Positions 46,410 through 56,681 of a stretch of 64,000 nucleotides of DNA are shown in pieces. This DNA comes from Pseudomonas putida. GTDB taxonomy: Bacteria > Pseudomonadota > Gammaproteobacteria > Pseudomonadales > Pseudomonadaceae. The notes beneath the pieces were generated by a model. That model saw only the letters and a list, made by a program, of their open reading frames with translations, ran no database searches and was not told the origin of the DNA. Position 1 is the stretch's first letter. Each line of letters starts with the position of its first letter. Both the position numbers and the translations under genes were made by a program. The stretch is taken from the NCBI RefSeq assembly GCF_002906855.1, contig NZ_MINI01000028.1, positions 1-64,000 on the forward strand, in the 5' to 3' direction.

Positions 46410-48281
46410 ATGCTGCAAAATATCAGGGACAATTCACAAGGTTGGATTGCCAAGACCATCATTGGCCTCATCGTCGTGTTGATGGCGTTGACCGGCTTTG
46501 AAGCCATTTTCAAGGCCGCCACCCACAGCCAGGACGCGGCCAAGGTGAACGGCCACACCATCAGCCTGAACGAGCTGAGCCAGGCCGCCGACATGCAGCG
46601 CCGCCAGCTGATGCAACAGCTGGGCAAGGATTTTGACCCAGCGCTGCTGGATGAAAAGCTGCTGCGCGACTCTGCGCTCAAGGGCCTGATCGATCGAAAA
46701 CTGCTGCTGCAGGGTGCCGAAGACGCCAAGTTCGCCTTCTCCGAAGCCGCGCTGGATCAAGTGATCCTGCAGACGCCGGAATTCCAGGTCGATGGCAAGT
46801 TCAGCGCCGATCGTTTCGACCAGGTGATCCGCCAGATGGGCTATGGCCGCATGCAATTCCGCGACATGCTCGGGGAAGAGATGCTGATCGGCCAACTGCG
46901 TACCGGTATTGCCGGCAGCAGCTTCGTCACCGACCAGCAGGTCGACGCCTTTGCCCGCCTGGAAAACCAGACCCGCGACTTCGCTTCCTTGACCTTCAAG
47001 GCCAACCCGGCAGCGGTCAAGGTCAGCGATGACGAGGTCAAGGCGCATTACGACCAGCACGCCAAGGAGTTCATGACCCCGGACCAGGTGGTCATCGACT
47101 ACATCGAGCTGAAAAAGTCGGCGTTCTTCGACCAGGTCAAGGTCACCGACGAAGAACTCAAGGCCCAGTACGAGAAGGAAGTCGCCAACCTCGCCGAGCA
47201 GCGCCATGCCGCGCATATCCTCATCGAGGTCAACGACAAGGTCACCGACGCCCAGGCCAAGGCCAAGGCCGAAGAGATCGAGCAGCGCCTGGCCAAGGGC
47301 GAAGACTTCGCCAAGCTGGCCAAGGAGTTCTCCCAGGACCCAGGCTCTGCCAGCAATGGCGGTGACCTCGGCTTCGCCGGCCCGGGCGTGTATGACCCGG
47401 CCTTCGAAGACAGCCTGTACAAGCTCAACGACGGCCAGGTATCGGCCCCGGTGCGTACCGAGTTCGGTTACCACCTGATCAAGCTGCTGGGCAAGCAGGC
47501 GCCGGAAGTCCCGAGCTTCGCCAGCCTGAAGGACAAGCTGACCCGCGACCTGAAGACCCCGCTGGTCGAGCAGCGTTACGTCGATGCCAGCAAGCAGCTG
47601 CAGGATGCCGCCTACGAGGCTTCCGACCTGGCCCAGCCGGCCCAGGACCTGAACCTCAAGGTGCAGACTTCCGCTCCGTTCGGCCGCGAAGGCGGCGAGG
47701 GCATCACGGCCAACCGTGGCGTGATTCAGGCTGCGTTCTCCGAAGAAGTGATGGATGAAGGTGCCAACAGCACCGCCATCGAGCTGGACCCGGAAACCAC
47801 CGTGGTGCTGCGCGTCAAGGAGCACCGCAAGCCGGAGCAACTGCCGCTGGAGGCCGTGGCCAAGAACATCAGCGAACACCTGGCCAAGGAGAAGGCGACT
47901 GCCGAACTCAAGACCAAGGCGGACAAGCTGATTGCCGGTCTGCGTGACGGCTCCATCGCTGCCGCTGGCGCTCACGACGGTCAGGAATGGAAGACTCACG
48001 AAGCCGTGACCCGTGGTCAGGACGGTATCGATCCGGCCGAGCTGCAGGCGCTGTTCCGCCTGGCCAAGCCGCAAGCCAAGGACAAGCCGGTGTACGGCAG
48101 CGTGGTCCTGGCCGACGGCAGCCTGGTCGTGCTGCAGCTCAAGGGCGTCAACGAAGGTGCCACCGCCAGCGACGACGAGAAGCAGCAGATCCGCCGCTAC
48201 CTCGCATCGCGTGCTGGCCAGCAGGACTTTGCGGCTTACCGCAAGCAGCTGGAAGGCACTGCCGACATCACCCGCTACTGA
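46410..48281 (+). CDS. ppiD: periplasmic folding chaperone PpiD
   Basis: A 623-residue chaperone anchored in the inner membrane by one span (residues 14-32, IAKTIIGLIVVLMALTGF). The SurA-like N-domain is followed by a parvulin domain at about 265-360 (AAHILIEV, DPGSASNGGDLGFAGPG, FGYHLIKLL) and a long C-terminal domain. It helps proteins leave the Sec translocon. ATG at 46410 after GGGGGACGC starts the usual MLQNIRD. Confidence 0.95.
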   Translation: MLQNIRDNSQGWIAKTIIGLIVVLMALTGFEAIFKAATHSQDAAKVNGHTISLNELSQAADMQRRQLMQQLGKDFDPALLDEKLLRDSALKGLIDRKLLLQGAEDAKFAFSEAALDQVILQTPEFQVDGKFSADRFDQVIRQMGYGRMQFRDMLGEEMLIGQLRTGIAGSSFVTDQQVDAFARLENQTRDFASLTFKANPAAVKVSDDEVKAHYDQHAKEFMTPDQVVIDYIELKKSAFFDQVKVTDEELKAQYEKEVANLAEQRHAAHILIEVNDKVTDAQAKAKAEEIEQRLAKGEDFAKLAKEFSQDPGSASNGGDLGFAGPGVYDPAFEDSLYKLNDGQVSAPVRTEFGYHLIKLLGKQAPEVPSFASLKDKLTRDLKTPLVEQRYVDASKQLQDAAYEASDLAQPAQDLNLKVQTSAPFGREGGEGITANRGVIQAAFSEEVMDEGANSTAIELDPETTVVLRVKEHRKPEQLPLEAVAKNISEHLAKEKATAELKTKADKLIAGLRDGSIAAAGAHDGQEWKTHEAVTRGQDGIDPAELQALFRLAKPQAKDKPVYGSVVLADGSLVVLQLKGVNEGATASDDEKQQIRRYLASRAGQQDFAAYRKQLEGTADITRY

Positions 48282-48297
48282 GTGATGGATGCATGAC

Positions 48298-48332
48298 GAA
48301 ACAGGCCGCACGATGCGGCCTGTTTCATTTCT
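48298..48332. terminator. bidirectional terminator ppiD / patatin gene
   Basis: GAAACAGGCCGCA pairs with TGCGGCCTGTTTC (48315-48327) between two converging genes, followed by ATTTCT. Confidence 0.85.
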
Positions 48333-48347
48333 ACCGCCCGTACCGGC

Positions 48348-49388
48348 CTAACGTTTCTTGCCTTCGTAATTGTCCAGCGTATCCCGCGCAATCTCTCGCC
48401 CCAGCGCAATCAGTTCCGGCGCCTTGTAGAACTCGAAGAACCGGCACACCCGCTTGGGCACGTTGATCAGCACATCCGGCGGATAGCCGGCAATCTTGTA
48501 CTGTGCCAGTGACGTCTGCATCACCTCGAAGCTCTGGTTGATCAGGTCGAGCAGCGAGGCCGGCCCGACGTTGTCGATGATGAACGAGCCGGTCGCCGAC
48601 TTCGGTGCGCCTTCACGTTCGGGCGCAGCGGCGGGTTGCTGTGCCTCGGGGTCGGCAGTGTCGGCCAGCCACGGGTTGGGCGGTGCCAGCCCTTCGGCGA
48701 CGATCTCCTGCTCGATGCGAATCAGCTCTTCGGCCGGCTTGCGCCGAAATGGCAGGCGCGAGCCCAGTGAGCTGAGCAGGGCGTCGAAACGCATCTTGAA
48801 GGCGGCGGGCCGCTCGATCACCGGCAACTGATACTGCTTCTGGTTGGTGGCGTTAAGATTGACCGCGATGATCAGGTCACAGTGGCTGGATACCACCGGG
48901 ACGATCGGCAGCGGGTTGAGAATGCCGCCGTCGACCAGCATGCGGTTGCCCTGCATCACGGGTGTGAACAGGCTCGGTATCGCCGCCGAGGCACGCATGG
49001 CCTGATGCAGGCAGCCTTCCTGGAACCAGATTTCCTGCTGGTTGGTAAGGTCGGTCGCTACCGCTGTGTAAGGTATGCGCAACTGCTCGATGTTCATGTC
49101 GCCGACAATTTTGCGAATCTGGCCGAACACCTTGTCACCGCGGATGGCACCAAGGCGAAAGCTGACGTCGACCAGGCGCAGCACGTCCAGGTAGTCCAGG
49201 CTTTCGATCCAGTTGCGGTATTCCTCCAGTTTGCCTGCCGCGTAGATACCGCCAATCACCGCGCCCATGGAGCAGCCGGCGATGCAGGCGATGTCGTAGC
49301 CGCGCCGTTCGATTTCCTCGATCACGCCGATATGGGCATACCCACGAGCGCCTCCCGATCCCAACACCAATGCCACGCGTTTGCTCAT
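48348..49388 (-). CDS. patatin-like phospholipase (RssA type)
   Basis: A 346-residue patatin-family acyl hydrolase. The oxyanion loop GSGGARGYAHIG, the nucleophile elbow GCSMG and the DGG catalytic aspartate (MLVDGGILNPLP) are all intact. It has no signal peptide, so it should act in the cytosol on phospholipids or lysolipids. The substrate is unknown. It converges with ppiD. Confidence 0.9.
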   Translation of the reverse strand: MSKRVALVLGSGGARGYAHIGVIEEIERRGYDIACIAGCSMGAVIGGIYAAGKLEEYRNWIESLDYLDVLRLVDVSFRLGAIRGDKVFGQIRKIVGDMNIEQLRIPYTAVATDLTNQQEIWFQEGCLHQAMRASAAIPSLFTPVMQGNRMLVDGGILNPLPIVPVVSSHCDLIIAVNLNATNQKQYQLPVIERPAAFKMRFDALLSSLGSRLPFRRKPAEELIRIEQEIVAEGLAPPNPWLADTADPEAQQPAAAPEREGAPKSATGSFIIDNVGPASLLDLINQSFEVMQTSLAQYKIAGYPPDVLINVPKRVCRFFEFYKAPELIALGREIARDTLDNYEGKKR

Positions 49389-49553
49389 GAGCTTTCCCCG
49401 GCTGGTACAACCATGGTCCTACAATGCACTCATCGCGGCCTGTGCTTCAATCCAGACTGCGCTGAACTACTCTAAGCAAAGCATATCGAGCCTGGCACTT
49501 TTCAGGTGTACAGGCGTCGAACAGCCACTCTTTTGACCTTTGAGGTATTACTG

Positions 49554-49832
49554 ATGAAAGCCTGGATCTGCCTTCCATTGATTGCCCTGGCCCTTGCAGG
49601 CTGCGCGGGCAAGACCGCCTACCGCGAAAGCTGCGCGACTCAGCTGGATGGCGCCTGGAAGGAGCTGGACCTGGCCAAGGCCGAAGGGTTCGCCGGCACC
49701 GTCAGCTATTCCAAGGCCCTGTCGCTGCTGACCGGGGCCAAGACGCAGCAGCAGTTCGAAGGGTACGAAGGGTGTACCCACAAAGCCGAAAAGGCCCGCT
49801 TCTACATTCGTGAGTCGCGCGCCGGGCGCTGA
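49554..49832 (+). CDS. small lipoprotein
   Basis: A 92-residue protein with a lipoprotein signal (hydrophobic LPLIALALAGC lipobox, Cys17). The mature part has two more cysteines (ESCATQL and EGCTHKA), perhaps forming a disulfide, and is otherwise helical (AWKELDLAKAEGF, YSKALSLLTGAKTQQQFEGY). TGAGG precedes ATG 49554. It lies 14 bases before the CHAD gene. The function is unknown. Confidence 0.8.
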   Translation: MKAWICLPLIALALAGCAGKTAYRESCATQLDGAWKELDLAKAEGFAGTVSYSKALSLLTGAKTQQQFEGYEGCTHKAEKARFYIRESRAGR

Positions 49833-49846
49833 CCAAGGAGCATCAC

Positions 49847-50626
49847 ATGTCCGTCATGCTCGATCATGTCGTTGCCCAGTTGCTGGCCTTGCAGGTGCGT
49901 CTGCTGGCCTGTCGCGAGCGCCTGGACGCCAATACCGACAGCGAGGCCCTGCACGACCTGCGGACCACTCTGCGGCGCCTGCGCAGCCTGCTGCGGCCGC
50001 TGCAGGGGCTGCCGGGTGTGGAGCAACTGGAGGAGGCGGCCAAGTCTTTGGGTACCTTGACCACGCCTCTGCGTGATCGTGAGGTGCTGGCTGCCGAACT
50101 CATCGGGCGCGGCTATGCCGAAGCCGGGCAGTTACGCCTGGCGGAGCGCGACAGGACCTTTGCCAGCGTTGCCGCCAGCCCGCAGCTGACCCGGGTGCTG
50201 GCGATCGTCGATGCGTTCCCGCTGTTCTTGCGGGCAGCGGAACGAGAGGGGCTGGCCAAGTCGCTGGACAAGCGTGTCGACAAGCGCCTGGTCAAGCAGT
50301 GGCACAAACTGCGCGAGGCCCTGCAGGACCCCGCCCATGATCGCCATCGCTTGCGCCTGCTGATCAAGCGTGTGCGCTATGGTGATGAGGCCTATCCGCA
50401 GCTCGATCATGCCGGCAAGAAGCTGCAACGCCTGTTGAAGAAGGCCCAAGGCGATCTGGGTGATTGGCATGACCGCCTGCAGTGGTTGCTGCAGGCCAAG
50501 GACCACCCCGACCTGGCACCTTGCATGGTCGACTGGGAGCAGGAACTGCACGAGGCCGAGCGCACATCCGATGACACCCTTGATGCGCTGCAGGCCGCGG
50601 TAAAGCGGCGTCAGCCCGGCAAATGA
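49847..50626 (+). CDS. CHAD-domain protein
   Basis: A 259-residue helical protein with the CHAD signatures: LHDLRTTLRRLRSLLRPLQ near the start, LRLLIKRVRYGDEAYP in the middle and LGDWHDRLQWL toward the end, rich in conserved His and Arg. CHAD proteins bind polyphosphate through these basic residues. It follows the small lipoprotein closely and is probably co-transcribed. Confidence 0.88.
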   Translation: MSVMLDHVVAQLLALQVRLLACRERLDANTDSEALHDLRTTLRRLRSLLRPLQGLPGVEQLEEAAKSLGTLTTPLRDREVLAAELIGRGYAEAGQLRLAERDRTFASVAASPQLTRVLAIVDAFPLFLRAAEREGLAKSLDKRVDKRLVKQWHKLREALQDPAHDRHRLRLLIKRVRYGDEAYPQLDHAGKKLQRLLKKAQGDLGDWHDRLQWLLQAKDHPDLAPCMVDWEQELHEAERTSDDTLDALQAAVKRRQPGK

Positions 50627-50708
50627 CCGATATGCGGGCTGATCGGCCGGGGTTTGCTGGCTAGTATTGGCGGTCCTTTTGCTACAGGTAAGAGCCAGGA
50701 GCCGGCCG

Positions 50709-51506
50709 ATGAATTTCAACCAACTGCTCGAAGCCGTTCGGGAAAACCCTGACGCGGTCAGAATTCCGCCCAGCTGGGCTCAGGGGCGCGCCGTGTTCGG
50801 CGGCCTGATGGCGGCCCTGGTTTACGAAAACATGCGCCTGAAGCTCACCGATGATCGCCCGGTGCGTTCGCTGGCCATCAGCTTCGTCAGCCCGGCGGCA
50901 GCGGATGTGCCCATTCGTTTCGAGGTCGAAGTGCTGCGTGAGGGCAAGGCGGTCAGCACGCTGCTGGGTCGCGCCATTCAGGATGGTCAGGTGGTTACGC
51001 TGGTGCAGGGTAACTTCGGTGCGGGTCGGCCATCGGTGGTCGATGTTGCGGCGGCGCCCGCCGTGGAGATGAAACCGCTTGAACAAGCGGCCGCGGAGTT
51101 GCCTTACATCAAGGGCGTCACTCCGGAGTTCATGCGCCATGTCGCCTTGCGTTGGGCGGTTGGCGGTCTGCCGTTCAGCGGCAACTCGTCGCGTCACATG
51201 GGTGGTTGGGTGCGCTTGCGTGATGTTGCCCAAGAGCAGGTCAACGAGGCGCACCTGCTGGCGCTAGTGGACGCCTGGCCACCGAGCCTGTTGCCGTTCC
51301 TCAAGCAGCCGGCAGCGGGCAGTACGCTGACCTGGACCATTGAATTCATCCAGCCGACGGCGAAACTGTCCACGCTGGACTGGTGCTATTACCGTGTCGA
51401 GACCGAACATGCGCGTGACGGCTATGGCCATGCAGCGGCAGCATTGTGGAGTGCAGAAGGGGAGCTGCTGGCCTTGAGCCGGCAAACGGTCACGGTGTTC
51501 GCCTGA
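50709..51506 (+). CDS. acyl-CoA thioesterase (double hotdog)
   Basis: A 265-residue TesB-like thioesterase family protein. The N-terminal hotdog has WAQGRAVFGGLMAALVYENM and RSLAISFVSPA, the second hotdog WTIEFIQPTAKLSTLDWCYYRVETEHARDGYGHAAAALWSAEGELLALSRQ. It should hydrolyse acyl-CoA thioesters in the cytosol. ATG at 50709 follows AGGAGCCGGCCG. Confidence 0.88.
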   Translation: MNFNQLLEAVRENPDAVRIPPSWAQGRAVFGGLMAALVYENMRLKLTDDRPVRSLAISFVSPAAADVPIRFEVEVLREGKAVSTLLGRAIQDGQVVTLVQGNFGAGRPSVVDVAAAPAVEMKPLEQAAAELPYIKGVTPEFMRHVALRWAVGGLPFSGNSSRHMGGWVRLRDVAQEQVNEAHLLALVDAWPPSLLPFLKQPAAGSTLTWTIEFIQPTAKLSTLDWCYYRVETEHARDGYGHAAAALWSAEGELLALSRQTVTVFA

Positions 51507-51509
51507 TCA

Positions 51510-51878
51510 TCAGCGCCGATGCTTGTGCCGTTCGCGCCACGCCTTCCACCAGGCACCGCTGAGAACGAAGCGTGGGAACGTGATGAACTGCTCGGTGAGC
51601 AGCCTCTGCACGGCGTCCTTGCGGTTGGCGAACGGTTCCGGCTGTTCGGCTTCCAGGCGATGCCCGTGGCGTTGCAGGCCCAGGCCCGCGATCAGGGCAA
51701 TGACGCCGACGGCGATCTGGCCCAGGTCCAGGGCGAACAGGCCTGACAGCACCAGCAGGGCACCGAGGATGAACAGCGGTACGGCAATCAGGTGCAACAC
51801 AAGGTTGGTCGGGTGCCGGTGATTGTGGTGGTAGCCACGCCATTGCCAGGCGTGCAGGTTGGTCAGTCGTTTGCTCAT
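51510..51878 (-). CDS. Mpo1-like (DUF962) membrane protein
   Basis: A 122-residue protein with two hydrophobic spans (about 27-45 and 50-66) and the Mpo1 pattern: YHHNHRHPTNLVLHLIAVPLF, then RHGHRLEAEQPEPF. Yeast Mpo1 is an iron-dependent dioxygenase of 2-hydroxy fatty acids; the histidines here fit metal binding. Activity in bacteria is inferred. Three bases separate it from the converging thioesterase gene. Confidence 0.82.
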   Translation of the reverse strand: MSKRLTNLHAWQWRGYHHNHRHPTNLVLHLIAVPLFILGALLVLSGLFALDLGQIAVGVIALIAGLGLQRHGHRLEAEQPEPFANRKDAVQRLLTEQFITFPRFVLSGAWWKAWRERHKHRR

Positions 51879-51977
51879 GGGCAGGTCCTCGCGATGTTCG
51901 TCGCGCTGTACGTTACAGGCATGCCCAAAGCTTAGTGCGGCCCCGGTTACGGGGCCAATCGAGGGTGGCTATGGCGA

Positions 51978-53456
51978 CTATAGCTTGAGCTGGCCAATGG
52001 CTTTGCTCAGCTCGCCGGCCAGGGTCGCCAGTTGGCTGCTGGTGGTGGCCGAGCCGACGGTCTGCTGCACGGTCTGTTCGGTGACATCGCGGATGCTCAC
52101 CACCGCGCGGTTCATTTCTTCGGCCACTTGGCTTTGCTGCTCGGCGGCGACGGCGATCTGCGTATTGCTCTCGCGCATCTGGGCGACCGCGCCGGTAATT
52201 TCGGCCAGTGCCGCGCCGGCCTCCTGGGCCTGGCGGACGCAGTCGTCGGCCTTGTACGAACTTTCCTGCATGAACTCCACTGCGTCGCGGGTGCCGGCTT
52301 GCAGGTCGGCAACCATTCGGGTGATTTCGTCGGTGGAGGTCTGTACGCGCTTGGCCAGGTTGCGCACTTCATCGGCAACCACGGCAAAACCACGGCCCAA
52401 GTCGCCAGCGCGGGCGGCTTCGATGGCCGCGTTGAGTGCCAGCAGGTTGGTCTGCTCGGCAATGCTGTGAATGACCCCGACCACGCTGTTGATCTTCTGG
52501 CTGTCGTCGGCGAGCTGACGAATCATTTCGGCGGTTTGCTGAACGCCGCTGGAAAGCCCGGAGATCGAATCCTGTACCCGGCTGACCACTTCCTTGCCGC
52601 TGCCGGCAAGGGTGTCGGCAGTCTGCGACAAGTCCCGAGTGGCGCCAGCATGCTGGGCAATGTGGTGCACGGTGGCCGACATTTCGTTGATCGCCGTGGC
52701 CGCCTGGTCGGTTTCGCTCTGTTGGCCGAGCATGCCGTGGCGCACGTCGTTCATGCTCGCGGCCAGGCGCGCGGCCCCGGAGTCCAGCTGCGCGGCGGTG
52801 TGGGCGACGGTGCTGACCACGCGGTGGTAAGTGGCTTGCATGGCGTTGAAGGCGCCGGCCATCTGGCCGACTTCGTCACCGCAGGCCAGGGGCACGCGGG
52901 CCGACAGGTCGCCGGTCCTCTCCACGTGCAGCATGACGTCCTTGAGGGTATTGAGCTGGCTGAGCAGGAAGCGGATCAGCAGCTGCGAGGCACCGAGCAT
53001 CGCCAGCATCAGAATCAGCACGCAGAAAGCGTAGTTGCTGAAGCGGTCGAGGAACACCTGGCGCAGGCTTGGCGCGGCTGCCAGCACGGCCAGTTGCTGG
53101 TCGCCATGGCGCAGCACCTGGGCGCCGCGCAGCGGGTTGTCGCCGAGGATCCAGGCGGCCGGCAGTGCTACCCAGCCTTGTGCATTGGCCAGGGCTTCGA
53201 GATCTTCACCCGCGTAAGTCGGGGTCTGGCCGGGTAGCCAGGTGATCAGGTTGGCCTGGCGGGGCAAGGCCTGCCCGGTGGGCCAGGCGGCCAGCAGTTC
53301 GGCCTGTGCTTGCGCCTGGGCCTGGGCGGCATCGGCGCGGGCGCGTTGCTCCAGGTGCACCGCGTACAGTACAAGCAGCAAGGTCGTGACGAAGGCCACC
53401 GCGTTGACGGCCCAGAATTTGTACTTCAGGGAAATATTGCTAAGCCAGGCACCCAT
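51978..53456 (-). CDS. methyl-accepting chemotaxis protein
   Basis: A 492-residue chemoreceptor. Span 1 (about 13-31) and span 2 (about 143-167, [17 protein letters not shown]) enclose a small periplasmic region of some 110 residues that I cannot assign to a known sensor. HAMP follows, and the signalling tip reads [26 protein letters not shown]. It lacks a C-terminal methylation-enzyme pentapeptide. The ligand is unknown. Confidence 0.88.
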   Translation of the reverse strand: MGAWLSNISLKYKFWAVNAVAFVTTLLLVLYAVHLEQRARADAAQAQAQAQAELLAAWPTGQALPRQANLITWLPGQTPTYAGEDLEALANAQGWVALPAAWILGDNPLRGAQVLRHGDQQLAVLAAAPSLRQVFLDRFSNYAFCVLILMLAMLGASQLLIRFLLSQLNTLKDVMLHVERTGDLSARVPLACGDEVGQMAGAFNAMQATYHRVVSTVAHTAAQLDSGAARLAASMNDVRHGMLGQQSETDQAATAINEMSATVHHIAQHAGATRDLSQTADTLAGSGKEVVSRVQDSISGLSSGVQQTAEMIRQLADDSQKINSVVGVIHSIAEQTNLLALNAAIEAARAGDLGRGFAVVADEVRNLAKRVQTSTDEITRMVADLQAGTRDAVEFMQESSYKADDCVRQAQEAGAALAEITGAVAQMRESNTQIAVAAEQQSQVAEEMNRAVVSIRDVTEQTVQQTVGSATTSSQLATLAGELSKAIGQLKL

Positions 53457-53544
53457 GGGTAGGTCTTCTCTGAGTTGAGCGGAAACATTATTGGCAAGGT
53501 GCCATCATTGTGCCCGCGCACTCGAGAACGCTTCATGACATGCG

Positions 53545-54342
53545 TCAAGGAAGCTGGAAGAAGGCCTTGGCCGTGGCACTGGTGTGCTGGGCGCAGTGCT
53601 CGATACTCTCGTTGCGGTGTAGCGCCACTTCGCGCAGCACCTCGGTCAGGAATGCCGGCTCGTTGCGGCCGTTCTTCGGCTTCGGCCGCAGGCTGCGTGG
53701 CAGCAGGTAAGGCGCATCGCTCTCCAACATCAGCCGGCCCTCGGCAATATTTGCCACCAGCGGATGCAGGTGGGTGCCACGACGCTCGTCACAGATCCAG
53801 CCGGTGATGCCGATGTGCAGGTCCATGTCCAGGTAGGCGAACAAGGCTTCACGCTCACCGGTAAAGCAATGCACCACGGCGGCTGGCAGGTGGTCGCGGT
53901 AATCCTTGAGGATGGCCAGCAGGCGCTCGCTGGCATCGCGTTCGTGCAGGAACACCGGCAGGCGCAGCTCGGCCGCCATCGCCAACTGGGCTTCCAGGGC
54001 CTTCTCCTGCAGTGGGCGAGGGGAGAAATCACGGTTGAAATCCAGCCCGCATTCACCCACGGCACGCACCCGTGCTTCAGCCAGGAGTTGGCGCAGTTGC
54101 CGCTCGCTGTTGCCATCCCAGGACTTGGCATCGTGAGGGTGCACGCCCGCTGTCGCGAACAGGTGCTGGCCGTCGCCATCGAGCTGCTGGCAGAGTTCCA
54201 GCGCCTGCTCGCTGACCTCCAGGCTGGTGCCGGTCAGGACCATCTGGACCACGCCGGCCTCGATGGCGCGCTCGACGATGGCGGCCTGCTGGCCGTGGAA
54301 ACTGCTGTTGGTCAGGTTGACGCCGATATCGATCAGTTGCAT
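53545..54342 (-). CDS. tatD: TatD 3'-5' exonuclease
   Basis: A 265-residue metal-dependent TIM-barrel nuclease. It matches E. coli TatD itself rather than YcfH/Yjj[59 protein letters not shown] and [10 protein letters not shown]. It works in DNA repair and in apoptosis-like degradation in relatives. ATG at 54342 is the conserved start. Confidence 0.93.
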   Translation of the reverse strand: MQLIDIGVNLTNSSFHGQQAAIVERAIEAGVVQMVLTGTSLEVSEQALELCQQLDGDGQHLFATAGVHPHDAKSWDGNSERQLRQLLAEARVRAVGECGLDFNRDFSPRPLQEKALEAQLAMAAELRLPVFLHERDASERLLAILKDYRDHLPAAVVHCFTGEREALFAYLDMDLHIGITGWICDERRGTHLHPLVANIAEGRLMLESDAPYLLPRSLRPKPKNGRNEPAFLTEVLREVALHRNESIEHCAQHTSATAKAFFQLP

Positions 54343-54500
54343 GGTGCTACCTCGTGCCGCGGGGCGGCCAGCATAGCAAAAAGCGTGATATTCGGAAAAA
54401 ACCAAGAACTTCAGGCGTTTGCCGTGGTCTTTTACCGTCATTTCTCACGACCGCGCATACCACCATGGCTGCCGCCCACCGACCACGGACACGAATTCGC

Positions 54501-55907
54501 ATGCTGCGATACCTGCTGACCCTGTTGCTGATGCTCGGGCTGACCACGGTCGGTCCGGCCTATGCACGGCTGTCGGGGCCACAGCAGAACGTGCCGGTGA
54601 ACTCGGCCCGTGACCTGCAGCAGATCCGCAGTACCAAGGTGCTGCGTGTGCTGGTCAACCAGAGCCGCAACAGCTCCGGTGAGATCAAGGGCGAGCCGGT
54701 GGGTATCGAGTATTACCGCCTGCGTGGGCTTGAGCATTACCTCAATGCCCGGGCCGGCGATGGCCAGCAGATCCGCCTGAAGATCATTCCACGGGCCAAG
54801 GAGCAATTGCTCGGTGCCTTGCAGCGCGGTGAGGGTGACCTGGCCGCACCGGGCGAACTGCTTGACCCGGCCGTGACAGGTGGGGTCAACAGCAGTGCGC
54901 CGGTGCTGGACCAAGTGCCGTTGCTGCTGGTCGGGCGCAAGGGGGAGCGCAGCTACACCCGTGCCGAGCAGTTATCCGGGCGTACGGTGGCATTGACCAG
55001 CGCCAGCGCGGCAGGGGCGGTGATTCAGCAGCTCAACCAGCAGCTGGCGCTGCGCAAGCGGGCGCCGATCAAGATCGAATGGGTCGATTCGACCCTGGCG
55101 GTGGAAGATGTGCTGGAGATGGTGCAGGCCGGTATCTATTCACTGACCATGGTGGAGCGCCCGATTGCCCAGCGCTGGGCCAGGGTCATGCCTAACCTGC
55201 GCCTGGACAGCCGGGTGCAGCTGGGGCAGGCACAGGCCATGCGTTGGTATGTGCGGCGTGATGCGACCATGCTGCTGGCCACGGTTGACCGCTTTCTACA
55301 GGGTTATCATGCACCGGAAAACCAGGATGCGGCCTTCGAGCGCATCTACCGGCGCCAGTACCGTGTGCACAACCCATTGGCGCGCAAGGACCGCCAGCGC
55401 TTGAACGCGCTGCGCCCGGTATTGCAGAAGCACGGTGAAGCGCAGCAGATCGACTGGTTGAACCTGGCGGCCCTGGCCTTCAAGGAGTCCACCCTGAACC
55501 CCGCGGCACGCGGCAGCGGCGGAGCACACGGCCTGATGCAGATCACCCCGTCGGCAGCGCAACGGGTGGGAGTCAGCGACACCGGCTCGGTCGATGGCAA
55601 TGTCCAGGCCAGTGCGCGCTACCTGGCGCTGATCCGTCGCAAGTTCTTCGCCAGCCCGCAGATCAATGAGCGCGAGCGCATGGCGTTTGTGCTGGCGGCC
55701 TACAACCTTGGCCCGGAGCGGGTCCAGGCCATGCGCGCCGAGGCCCGCAAGCGCGGCCTCAACGGCAATCAGTGGTTCTTTCAGACCGAGCGCATCGCCA
55801 TGGAGCAGGTCGGCATGGGGCCGGTCAATTTCGTCAACAGCGTCAACAAGTACTTCCTGGCGTTCAATCGCGAACGCCCGGCACTGGAGCGTGTGGTCAG
55901 TCGCTGA
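54501..55907 (+). CDS. MltF-like lytic transglycosylase
   Basis: A 468-residue envelope protein with a signal peptide (residues 1-22, LLTLLLMLGLTTVGPAYA), an SBP-3-like periplasmic binding domain (about 40-270) and an SLT lytic transglycosylase domain (about 310-420: ALAFKESTLNPAARGSGGAHGLMQITPSAA with the catalytic Glu). MltF proteins cut peptidoglycan and their binding domain senses muropeptides. The SBP segment diverges from E. coli MltF, so it is a paralogue. ATG at 54465 is an alternative start. Confidence 0.87.
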   Translation: MLRYLLTLLLMLGLTTVGPAYARLSGPQQNVPVNSARDLQQIRSTKVLRVLVNQSRNSSGEIKGEPVGIEYYRLRGLEHYLNARAGDGQQIRLKIIPRAKEQLLGALQRGEGDLAAPGELLDPAVTGGVNSSAPVLDQVPLLLVGRKGERSYTRAEQLSGRTVALTSASAAGAVIQQLNQQLALRKRAPIKIEWVDSTLAVEDVLEMVQAGIYSLTMVERPIAQRWARVMPNLRLDSRVQLGQAQAMRWYVRRDATMLLATVDRFLQGYHAPENQDAAFERIYRRQYRVHNPLARKDRQRLNALRPVLQKHGEAQQIDWLNLAALAFKESTLNPAARGSGGAHGLMQITPSAAQRVGVSDTGSVDGNVQASARYLALIRRKFFASPQINERERMAFVLAAYNLGPERVQAMRAEARKRGLNGNQWFFQTERIAMEQVGMGPVNFVNSVNKYFLAFNRERPALERVVSR

Positions 55908-56020
55908 CAAATCGATTTTGTCGATTGTTATGTTGGGTTTTTTGCGATTTTAATATCGAATGAATTGATTATTATAGCGCCCATCCCAACACAACATCCC
56001 AGTTTCAAGGACGCTTCGAA

Positions 56021-56455
56021 ATGAACAACGCAATCAGCAAACTGCTCTCCACCCGCGCTGGCCTGGGCCTCAGCGTGATCCGCATCCTCGTCGGTGTGAT
56101 CTTCATGGCGCACGGTGCGCAGAAACTGTTCGGCCTGTTCGGTGGCTACGGCCTGGAAGGCACCGGCCAATGGATGGAAAGCATCGGTCTGGCGCCGGGC
56201 TACCTGATGGCCCTGTTGTCCGGTAGCGCCGAGTTCTTCGGCGGCCTGGCCCTGGTGATCGGCCTGTTGGCACGCCCGGCAGCACTGGCGCTGACGGTGA
56301 CCCTGGTGGTGGCGATCTTCTCGGTGCACATCAACAATGGCTTGTTCATGTCCAACAACGGCTATGAGTTCGCCCTGGCGCTGCTGGCCGGCACCGTGGC
56401 GGTACTGATCGAAGGCGCGGGCCGCTTGTCCTTCGACCGCCTGATCGCCCGCTGA
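56021..56455 (+). CDS. DoxX-family membrane protein
   Basis: A 144-residue protein with four membrane spans: GLSVIRILVGVIFMAHGAQKLFGLFGG, MALLSGSAEFFGGLALVIGLL, ALALTVTLVVAIFSVHI and FALALLAGTVAVLI. AAGGACGCTTCGAA precedes the ATG. Some relatives work in thiosulfate oxidation or redox balance; the role here is unknown. It is monocistronic with AT-rich upstream DNA. Confidence 0.9.
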   Translation: MNNAISKLLSTRAGLGLSVIRILVGVIFMAHGAQKLFGLFGGYGLEGTGQWMESIGLAPGYLMALLSGSAEFFGGLALVIGLLARPAALALTVTLVVAIFSVHINNGLFMSNNGYEFALALLAGTVAVLIEGAGRLSFDRLIAR

Positions 56456-56469
56456 CAGATCACCAATTG

Positions 56470-56520
56470 CAAGCTGCAAGCCCCAAGCCGAACACATTTC
56501 AGCTTGGGGCTTGCAGCTTG
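56470..56520. repeat. 19-bp perfect inverted repeat after the DoxX gene
   Basis: CAAGCTGCAAGCCCCAAGC (56470-56488) is the exact reverse complement of 56502-56520, with a 13-base loop. This AAGCTGCAAGC-type repeat is common in Pseudomonas intergenic DNA and can also act as a terminator. Confidence 0.8.
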
Positions 56521-56681
56521 CGGCTTGTCGCTCTAGCATACCGCCTGCGCCGATTTAAACAGCTACTTGCGGGGCGCAGGACTGGCCCCCTCTCCGGGTC
56601 ATCCGAAATACCGCTAAAGCGCTGGTTCGGTGACGCCTCCCACCGCTGCCCAGCGGGATTCGCGAGGCGGAGAGAAACTCC

